Assembly: GCF_000801105.2 (NCBI RefSeq)
Contig: NC_079515.1
Location: 36,293,407-36,357,406 of the forward strand
DNA: 64,000 bases
Direction: 5' to 3'
Origin: Raphanus sativus
Taxonomy: Eukaryota; Streptophyta; Magnoliopsida; Brassicales; Brassicaceae
This document shows, in pieces, positions 55,792 through 64,000 of the stretch. The translations under genes and the position numbers were made by a program. The first letter of the stretch is position 1, and each line of letters begins with the position of its first letter. Under the pieces are notes generated by a model that was not told the DNA's origin, made no database searches, and was given only the letters and a program-made list of their open reading frames with translations.

Positions 55792-58700
55792 CTAGTTGTT
55801 GATAAAGGAGGAACATGGGAGTTCGAGAATGATGAAGAGATAGGAGCGTTCTGACTCTCTTATGTATTGAACCTCACCGTTCATGAGCTTTAGAATCTTT
55901 CTACACACGCTTAGACCTAACCCTTCAGGACTCGTCCACCTGCTGCTGTGGAACATGTCACTGACCAACTCTGGAGGTAGGCCTTCACCTGGACACGCCA
56001 TTCTGAAACCGCAAAATTTAGAGAAACCAAATTCATGAAACCAAAGTTTAGTTTTGCTAACTTGAAAACATTTAAAACAGAGTCTCTCTGCTGGTTATGG
56101 TTCTGTAAAAGTTCCCAATCCGGTTTAATCAAAACCAGAACTACCACCTAAACAAACAATAACCAAAAACCGGGATATGAGGAGACAAAGAAGAACAGTG
56201 AGAACAATGAAACTGTGTACCTAAATTCTGTGCGGATAGAGGAGGAACCATCAACCATTTGCTTTGAAACTTGGCTTAGATGGATCTCTACCCACTCTTG
56301 TGACGGTGCATACCGGATGATACTCAGCAGAAACTCAGCTAATAGCTGTTGAGTCCTTGTCTGGTCTCCATAAACAGCTATTGATTTGATCTCTTCAGGA
56401 ATCTCACGGATCAGCTGAAGACTTCTCTCCCTCAGCAAGAACATCGCTTGGCTTACAACTGCGTTGATGACACTTCCGAGATAAAACTCCTCTCTAAGCA
56501 GCTCAAACGAACTGATTAAATGAGAAAACAATATTTAGAATCTTATCAAAAAACCATTTTATAGAGAGTTCCAACCAAACGCCTAAACTAACCCGTTTTC
56601 AAGTCTTTCAAGATCCATGTCAGTGACAATCCTCGAGATCTGCTTCTCGCAAGAAACACTCGTTTCAAGAAACTGTTTCTGATTCTCATTCAACTCCGTA
56701 CCTTCCAGCAACGAGTTTGAGAAACGCAAACCGCTCAAAGGACTCTTTATCACCTGACAAACGTAAGCTAGCTCTTTCTCCTTTGTGAAACACTCTGTCT
56801 CCTGCCTTCTTTCGACTGCTAAAGCCTCAAGACACGGAATCTGCAAGAAACAGAAAGCTCCAACAACCTTCCCCTCGAGGCTAACCCTCTTGTTAGCAGT
56901 CAGCATCGCCTGAACAAACTTCCCGTTCCGATCAAAGAACGGCAAAGGAAACTTCTCAGTCTCCTGACCACCGACCGCGTTATGCAAGACAATCATGAAC
57001 TTGGTTAACGCATCAAGACCTCTGAGCCTGCAACAGCTCCCAAACACTTCACCAACGAGCATTTTCCCGATCACTTCGCCGCGAGACCAACCGGTGAGCC
57101 TTTCCATCGCAGTGTTCCACTCCAGGCAGCAAGTGTTCTCGTCTGCCGCAAAGATCGGCGGAATCAAAGGGTTGGGACTGTGGACGATGGCTCTGTAGTC
57201 TCCTTGTAAGGTGATGAACTTGTCCATAACGATCTTCTCACCGGTAACGTCCTGTCCAACGAAACACACCCCGACAATGTTGTTCAAGTAGTCCTTGCTC
57301 GAACACGCATTCACAACCACGAAAACCGCTTTCCCTTGTAAGTCAGGGCTGAAAGTCTTCAGCTTCACCTCCACGTTCTTGTCCTCGTCCCCTGAAAAAC
57401 GCACGAAATCAAAACTAATGTGTATACTAACAATGCAAACATAGTTATAGAACCTGAATAAATATACCTCTCAACGCACGAGAAACGAGCTTATCAACAG
57501 TTTCTTCATTCTCTTTGTATATTAGATCAGAGACCAAAGACTTCCCCATAGCCTCTTCAACAGAGAGACCAGTCAACTCCGCAATCTTAGCGTTCCATCC
57601 ATTCACACGTCCTCCACAGTCTACAGCGAATATAGGCGCAGCTGCTGTCTCAATAAGTCTAACCATCTCTCTCGCAACCGCACCTACTCCTCCACAACTC
57701 TGAACCGCACCATCTGCCTCAGCTTCTTTAAAAGAGTCTCTCAGAATCAGCTGGAGAGAATGAATCGCGTCCATCTCCGCAGTCTCCCACGGCTGGCTCC
57801 TGCTCTTAACAACTTCGAGAAACGCGATGAAAGACGAGCGAGGATGCATCCTCCGCCCATCGTCTCTATCCTCAGGACGATGCCTAGCGCCACCCCATTT
57901 GACTTCTTTAGCCGCGTGGGAACGGAACCAGAAGAGATAATCTCTCTTCGTGATGCACGCGACCGCCATACCGCACACCTCATCGCCTAGTCCAGCCGCA
58001 CCCGGATACCCGGCGTCGCGTAAACTATCAGTGCTCAAGCCGGTCGACCCGGCGTGGCTCGCAAGCAACCACTCAACAACGTCTTTTATCTGAGCCTCGC
58101 TCGGAGCAACGCCCAAAGGATAGTACTTCCCGCGGTGGAGAAACGCGGCGCCGTCGCATCTCACCAGGTCCATGATGCTTGGACTCTGCGTGACGATCCC
58201 TGCGGGAGAGTCACGCAGAAGCATGTCGGATAACAGCGTCTGCGTCCTCAACACGCGCTTCTCCGACATCTGGAGAGCTAACTGCAGCTCCATGTTGAGC
58301 TGCAAACCAAACGCCTGCATCAGAAACTCGCAGGCGTACCTCAGAGGGAACGGTATGCAGCGAGAGGAGGTGTGGTGGCAAACGACTAAACCCCAAAGCC
58401 GCCTCGTAAAGCTTCTCCCACTCTCATCTTCTTCGTTACCGTTTATTATAACCGCCATCACTAAAGAGGCATTAGACCCCATGTTAGCCATGTACTGAGA
58501 GTGGCAACCGTGAGGAGCTCTAAGAGTAGAGCCAACCAAACACACAGACTGAGTCAGCTTTTCGTCTTGGACCACGAGAACCGGTTTAGCGTGACAATCG
58601 ACGATCATCCGGACGCGGTTCTGTTTAAACAAGAACCGCGACGCTTGCGGGATATCAGTGGCGGGATAATGTAAGCCGACGTAAGGCTCTAGATCCTCTC

Positions 58701-59469
58701 TCCGACTCTCTGCCACAACTTCTCCGTGCTCGTCTTCGTGAAACTTGTAGACCATCACACGGTCGTATCCGGTCAGGTCCCTGACGCTTTCCACGACGGT
58801 GTCGCAGAGAAGCTTGATGTCTTCTTCTCCACCGGTGGGGAGAGACTGTAACCGAGAGATGGCGCGAACGGCGAGCTTCTGCGACTGCACGGCTCCGGAT
58901 ATAGAGAGAGCCGGATCTTCGGTTCTGGATGGTTCTAAATCGATGACGACTCCGACGTCGATCCTGTGTAGGATCGCGTAGAAGGGCTTGCCGGTGTTCT
59001 TGGAGTGGATCCAGACCGGGTTGAGGAGCGTGATCTCTGGAGCCAAGAAGGCGCGTTCGAGGAGGAGAGAGCTGGAGTGGGTGAAGAGAGAGCGGAGGTC
59101 TGCTCCCATGGCGAGGATGGGAACTGAGTGGGGAGTGAGGAGGAGGCCTAGCATCTCCCGCGCGTTCTCGCTATAGGCGATGATGGCGAAGGTGGGCTCT
59201 TCGACGGCGATCATGCAACCGAAAGGCTGTATGTAGCCGCCGCGCTGGATCGTCGAGAGATAGTCGGTGATCTGGTGCTCGGCAAGAACGGAGGAGGAGG
59301 AGGAGTCGTACGTTGTCGTTTTGAGGGAGTTTGAGTAGTCGAAGGATTTGCCTGATTGTTCGAAGACGGCGTGGAGTCTCGCGTCGACTGTGTACTGTTG
59401 TTGTATGGCTTTGCTCATTGACTCCGTGTGGTGACGGCCACGGCCGGCGCCGCTGACACCTGAAACCAT
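55792..59469 (-). CDS. PHYB: phytochrome B
   Basis: Four exons: 59469-57468, 57391-56593, 56511-56221 and 56002-55792, total 1100 residues. This is the conserved phytochrome layout of one long and three shorter exons. The protein starts [11 protein letters not shown], then [10 protein letters not shown]. The N-terminal PAS, GAF and PHY regions are intact, with the bilin-binding Cys at about 322 in [15 protein letters not shown] and the DIPQASR motif nearby. Two PAS repeats follow ([40 protein letters not shown]) and a histidine-kinase-like end ([17 protein letters not shown] ... [20 protein letters not shown]). It is a red/far-red receptor that moves to the nucleus in light and acts through PIF factors. 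It is about 70 residues shorter than Arabidopsis PHYB, owing to a short Gly-rich leader, small deletions and a changed C-terminus. An in-frame Met at 59514 exists, but MVSG matches the family start. Confidence 0.96.
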
Positions 59470-60608
59470 GCTGGGTAGTTTGTTGTTAGTGATGGAGGAT
59501 GGACTCAGCGTCAAATGATGAGTATATGAAAGCTGGAGGTCCCCATGGACATAAAGGAGTTAACTTTTCATCTGGGGCGGTTCTAGATTTTGGTGATTAC
59601 GTCAGATTCTATTAAAAAAGAGAGAAACTTTTGGGGGGATTATTCTCGAAATTCTGCAGATAATTGAAACCGAGGAAATCATTTAAAATCTTTCTGAGAA
59701 AATAAAGATTTTCCCGAGAAAAAAAAAAGAAGTGAGATTTCGAGGGGGTGGGGGGGAGAAGGATGGGAAGTTGGGATCGGAGACAGTGAGAGGATAGTAA
59801 AAGGTAGAAATTGAAGCAGAAGAGGCGAGGTGTGTCCGAGAGAGAGGGAGTGTCAGCGTCTTTTGTCTTTTCCTGATTGAGTTTTGTCCATGTTAAATAT
59901 TATTATTTATTTTAGAAATCACCCTAAAGGTTTTACTATTTGTCAATTTAACCCAAACCTGTAGTTTGCGTGTTGTGAGGGAGAAAGATCCAAAGAGTTT
60001 GGCTCAATATCACGTGGGCTATGTATGCTTTATTCTTCTCTAGTGCGCGCACGTGGCCTCTGGGCCGTGGCGCGTGGAAGCCCCTGGAGTGGTCAAATGT
60101 TAAGGACATCTACCATTTAATCGAATCTAACTCGCATCATTAGTACTACTAATTCAAATCGTACTTTTTTCATTCAGTTTGGTTTCAGTTTGTTTCATTG
60201 TCTAAATACTATGAAAGGTAAACGTAATTGAGAAAAGGATGGTGATTATCTTTTCTAATTACTTTCTCCTTTTTTTTTCTTTTTTTCTCTAATTACTTTC
60301 TTTTTTTTCTGGTAAAACTCTAATTACTTTCTTATAGTTTCTTGATCATCTTTCTATAAAACAATTAAACAAACACAAAATATCAAACCTGCTCGTGACA
60401 ATATTTATGACTGTTTACCATCAATATTGAAATGGTGATTTGTTCATCGTCGCTTAAGATGGATAAAATCTACTAGGTGAAATATGGAAAATGACATATT
60501 TCAAACCTAATTTTTTGGGTCATACCTATTTCATCTCAATTTTAGTATAATGTCTATTTTATCATGAACTCAATAAAATTTTAAACTTATATATATATAT
60601 ATATATAG
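59470..60608 (-). other. PHYB leader and upstream region
   Basis: The leader is purine-rich on the plus strand (59740-59860). Two G-box cores CACGTG lie at 60011-60016 and 60050-60055. Further out the sequence is AT- and CT-rich, ending in a TA microsatellite at 60588-60606. No gene is seen. Confidence 0.6.
60011..60055. promoter_or_regulatory. two G-boxes upstream of PHYB
   Basis: CACGTG occurs at 60011-60016 (in ATCACGTGGG) and 60050-60055 (in GCACGTGGCC), 540-590 bp before the PHYB start. Such ACGT cores are bound by bHLH (PIF) and bZIP (HY5) factors; binding here is inference. Confidence 0.5.
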
Positions 60609-60621
60609 ATCACAATGATGG

Positions 60622-61054
60622 GTTTTTTTAACACTGAAATGTTTTGATTGTAAAGAAAAGCAGCGTACAAGGGAAGGATGAGACCTTCCTAAATAAAGAC
60701 AAAATGAAAACAACGACAAAAGTATCAGAAAATACTTAATAGAACATCCGAAACATTGCAGAAGTCGAGGCCTGAGAACAGGTAGACTAATCACCTCTGC
60801 AACAGCATATCACCTACACATGGCCTCCGCAGTTAAGCACTTCTGCAGCCAACGAGAACCCCCACGAGCGATATAAGATAAGAGCCTTTTTTTTTATGAC
60901 ACTCCAGGCAATATCAGACACTGGCTTATTACGGCCTTCCACCACGTGAGTACATTGCCACCCATAAAGAGACTCTAGCAGAACGTGTATAGATCCCACA
61001 AGATCATGTACTGAGGGGTACATCTGTGGGGATAACATCGCTTCTCTAACCAAC
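60622..61054 (-). mobile_element. 5'-truncated LINE insertion
   Basis: The 13-bp ATCACAATGATGG flanks the segment on both sides (60609-60621 and 61055-61067). Just inside the left copy is a T-run (60623-60629), the tail of a minus-strand retroposon. The minus strand encodes a frame ending the way crucifer LINE RNase H-like domains do (SLYGWQCTHVVEGRNKPVSD then IAWSV...RSWGF). Target duplication, tail and coding direction agree. It is 433 bp. Confidence 0.75.
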
Positions 61055-61069
61055 ATCACAATGATGGTT

Positions 61070-61336
61070 ATTCAATCGTTTATTCGAATGATTAGATATC
61101 TGATATGACACTTTCTTTAAAATGATGTCCTTGTAAATACCACCAAATTAAAATTTTGAGTTTTACACCTTTTTAATCCACGTCTCGGCGGATAAAAGGC
61201 TTCACGACGTAGATTCGAATTGTGGATTCAAAGTTTGTAAAACTCAAAATTTTAATTTTGTAATATTTACAAAATGACATTATTTTAACGAAAATATCAT
61301 GTCAGTTATTTAATCATCCGAATAAATGATTGAGGA
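61070..61336. mobile_element. foldback MITE
   Basis: Inverted arms of about 100 bp flank a short centre. The left arm runs TCAATCGTTTATTCGAATGA ... AATTAAAATTTTGAGTTTTA; the right arm, reversed, is TCAATCATTTATTCGGATGA ... AATTAAAATTTTGAGTTTTA. It is non-coding. The LINE inserted at its left border. Confidence 0.75.
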
Positions 61337-61626
61337 CTTTTTAAATTTTTATTGAGTTTATGATGGAATATGTACTGTAACAAAGTTCACGTTGGAATAG
61401 GCATAATTTGTCCGTTATTTTCTCTAAGACAAGGCTGTGATCGTTTTCGAATCAATCCAACGGCCAGTACTCATACAGATCACATGACAGCGTTTCGGAG
61501 GATTCAGTCTCCCTAGGCTATAGTCCTTTTCCCCCTACATACATGATACATCATTTGTCTTCGAGAGAAGATAATAAAGAATCGAGCTTTCGTTGTGAAA
61601 GATATTCATAGAAAGAGAGAGAGAAT
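61337..61626 (+). promoter_or_regulatory. upstream region of the universal stress protein gene
   Basis: A short spacer with a purine-rich leader (61560-61626) just before the start codon. No clear TATA box. Confidence 0.4.
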
Positions 61627-62637
61627 ATGGAGGAGAGTGGTGGTCGGAAGATCGGAGTGGCGGTGGATTTCTCGGAGTGCAGCAAGAAAGCTCTGAACTG
61701 GGCCATTGACAACGTCGTTCGTGATGGCGATCATCTAATCCTCATCACCGTCGCTCACGACATGGATTACGAGGTCAGCGAGATGCAGCTCTGGGAGGCC
61801 GTTGGATCACGTACGCTTGTTTAGCCTTTATCTGATCTTTTTGTTAAAAAAACTTAAACTTATTTATCGTTTGATTTGTGTTCCTTTTTTCTCTTTTTGT
61901 TTGTTTGTTTGTTTTGTTTTGCATGTCTCTGGAACATGATGAGAGCTAATGGTTCCTGGTCATATTAATAGTTGAACTCTGTTTTTGTGTTGCAATATTT
62001 CAGCTTTGATTCCACTGAAAGAATTCTCTGAAGCTGCCGTGATGAAGAAGTATGCAGTGACGCCAGATATTGAAACCCTTGACATTGCCAACACTGCCGC
62101 TATGAAGAAATCTGTAAGCTTCTTGATTCCCTTCTTGGATGGATATAGTAGTTGCAAGAATTGTCCATAAAATTCATGCAAAGCTATTTGTGACCTTGTG
62201 AGTTTGTGACAAAAACAAAAAAAAAACATATATCAATCCATATGAATGAAACTTTCTTTTAAGACTAAGTGTTAATTTGGTTTCTGTTAACTTCAAGATC
62301 AACTGTTATTGTGAAACATGATGCAGATCACAGTAGTGATGAAGATATATTGGGGCGATCCTCGTGAGAAGATATGTGAAGCTGCTGAACACATTCCTCT
62401 ATCAAGCCTTGTCATCGGTAACCGAGGCCTTGGTGGCCTTAAGAGGTTAAATATTTCTCCTCTTTCTCCATCTTTTTTCAAGATCCCAAACATTGGTTTG
62501 AAGTGAAAAAATAAATTACACATATTGATAAGAAGGATCATTCTTTTATTTTTGGCAGAATGATAATGGGAAGTGTTAGCAACCATGTTGTTAACAATGT
62601 GGCATGCCCTGTAACCGTCGTGAAGGCTCACCCCTGA
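61627..62637 (+). CDS. universal stress protein (USP/adenine nucleotide alpha-hydrolase-like)
   Basis: Four exons: 61627-61810, 62004-62113, 62327-62445 and 62559-62637, total 163 residues. The USP fold is clear: KIGVAVDFSECSKKALNWAI at the start, HLILITVAHD, IPLSSLVIGNRG, and the ATP-binding end GNRGLGGLKRMIMGSVSNHV (pattern G2xG9xG(S/T)) followed by ACPVTVVKAHP. Such small cytosolic proteins bind ATP and are induced by stress; the exact role is unknown. Resembles At3g17020 from memory. Confidence 0.94.
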
Positions 62638-63009
62638 GCTTTGTCTTGACCTTCACGTCATTTGCTTAGAGAACATGAAAACTGGTTTTATGTTGCTTAT
62701 GTTGTGCACCTTTTATGCTCAACCTTCTATTATAAATAAAGCTCTCTTTTTCAGTTTTGGACCAACTAGTTTGTATTGTTCTTTTCAATCATGTCAACAG
62801 TTTTTACTAACTACTTTAATCATTGGGGAAACATAAGCAGATTAAGCAAGTTAAAGTCTCTTCATAAACAGAGAAAAGCAAGTTTTAAAGTGACAATACA
62901 AACTCAGAAACACAAAACATAAACTAAAGCGATATCATATAGTCTCCATAGATATAAGAAAGCTGCAAGACACTTAAAACATTTGTTTCTATCACTCGAT
63001 CACAGTGAT
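62638..63009. other. convergent 3' flanks
   Basis: This is the 3' untranslated sequence of the USP gene (AATAAA-like ATAAATAAAG near 62735) and of the B3 gene. No further gene. Confidence 0.6.
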
Positions 63010-64000
63010 CTACTCTCTGGCCTTCTTAGAGGTGAGGACAAACTCGGTAGGTTTGACGAGGTGGAAGGTACACCTATCACCAACCGATAAAGGGTACTCA
63101 CGTGCGAGTCTACTCCATCCACTTGAGAAGATTGTACGAGTCTGCCTCACCAAGCAATGCACCTCCCATGAACCCTTCCCTTCCGAGTTATGTATCATGT
63201 ACACCTTAGACTCATCTGGGATGTACGCCTCCTCAAACATCTTTGGGATTGCCTGATCAAAGAAAGATTCACGTATCAAGACGTTACAGTATTACTATTG
63301 AGTTTGTTTATTTAGTCTTTTGGTATCTGATCTTTACCAGGAACTTGAGGTATGAGTTCGTTATGGTGATTTTGAATTCTGGAACACCGTTCTTGACTTT
63401 CTTTCTCTTGATCTTCTTCTTCTTCTTGGATGGTTTTTCCTTCTCAGCTTTCTTCTTTTTTGGCACAGCTCCTCTTGAAGATTCACCTTTCTCCACTTTC
63501 TTGCTCTTGCTCTTCTTCTTGGATGTTTTGGATTCAGCAGCCTTCTTCTTTTCCTCTTCCAACTCAACTCCTCCCGTGGACTCATCTTCCTTCTTCACAT
63601 CTCTGTAGCTGCTCTCACCTTCTTCTTTCTTGATCCCACCACCTATTTTGAATCATCATTGTTAGCGAGTTGGTTCTTCTTTCATAATCTCATCTGTTTC
63701 ATAAAATAAGTTAAAACTCAAAGCTTACTAAATGGAGTCGTTGTCTGGGGTTTGCGAGGTGTGACAATCTCCTTGCCGTTCTTCCCATAGATGTTGACAT
63801 TGAAGCACATTAAACCCTTGTGAGTGAAAGTCACAAACTCGTTTTCTCCCAAAGCATTGTCGCTCACAAACTGGTTCCATCCAGACTTCTCCATGTAGTA
63901 GAAACTAGGGTTCTTGGAGATGTCTACTTCCCACGAGCTTCCCCACTGCGCTCTTATCACCATCTTGTAGTGGAAGTCTTTCTTAGACACATTCTTCATG
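63010..64000 (-). CDS. B3-domain transcription factor (REM type), 5' end outside window
   Basis: Exons on the minus strand: 64000-63729 (partial), 63642-63338 and 63252-63010. The visible N-terminal part is a B3 domain ([20 protein letters not shown] ... [20 protein letters not shown]). A very Lys-rich linker follows (KKEDEST ... [15 protein letters not shown] ... [12 protein letters not shown]), probably a nuclear localisation signal. A second B3 domain ends the protein ([53 protein letters not shown]). REM proteins bind DNA and many act in reproductive meristems. It resembles REM22 (At3g17010) from memory. Plus-strand Ser/Phe-rich frames here are the antisense of the Lys linker. Confidence 0.9.

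Noticed and set aside
57515..59176. Plus-strand frames across PHYB exon 1
   Set aside because: They are antisense shadows of the GC-rich PHYB exon.
63243..63633. Ser/Phe-rich plus-strand frames
   Set aside because: They are the antisense of the Lys-rich linker of the B3 protein.
1..64000. tRNA or rRNA genes
   Set aside because: I saw no convincing A/B-box tRNA pattern and no rRNA sequence when reading by eye; a tRNAscan-SE run would settle this.

Overview
The window is nuclear DNA of a crucifer (Brassicaceae), most like Brassica or Raphanus. The genes are intron-rich and the spacers AT-rich. One gene is a clear phytochrome B. From memory, most of the single-copy genes match a run on Arabidopsis chromosome 3 (about At3g17380 down to At3g17010) in inverse order: MATH protein, SAM methyltransferase, PMEI genes, membrane protein, PP2C, pectinesterase, USP, REM-type B3 factor. 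An exact 100-N block (36876-36975) marks an assembly gap. Many Helitron, hAT, MULE, LINE and MITE traces fit an expanded crucifer genome.

Layout. 1-5160: a MATH (TRAF-like) gene running off the left edge, a small SAM methyltransferase and a LYR-motif mitochondrial protein. 5277-12806: a tandem family of domesticated hAT-transposase genes (two full genes and one 5'-truncated copy) with an F-box gene between them. 13280-18479: two Helitrons head to tail; the larger carries pieces of a TraB-family gene. 18693-32206: an INSIG-like membrane protein and three PMEI genes (one frameshifted), separated by a complete short Helitron, a MULE with a 9-bp target duplication and a ~480-bp tandem duplication. 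33048-33765: a conserved membrane protein. 36556-38310: Helitron-like repeats around the gap. 40272-46607: a tandem pair of phylloplanin-like genes, the first interrupted by a 308-bp hAT element with a perfect 8-bp target duplication. 47050-48939: a PIF/Harbinger-type MITE abutting a composite element that carries pieces of NMD3 and an EIF1AD-like gene. 49475-49556: a likely C/D-box snoRNA with a 12-nt match to the 5' part of 18S rRNA. 50401-64000: PP2C, pectinesterase, PHYB, universal stress protein and a B3 factor cut by the right edge.

All gene models were spliced by eye on GT/AG sites, and each complete model sums to a whole number of codons. The genes do not form a joint pathway, although PMEI, pectinesterase and secreted phylloplanin-like proteins all act in the wall or apoplast. 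I see no wholly new multi-gene system. The most novel items are the gene-capturing transposons, the domesticated hAT tandem family, the snoRNA locus, and a PHYB copy whose last residues are altered by a 1-nt frameshift.
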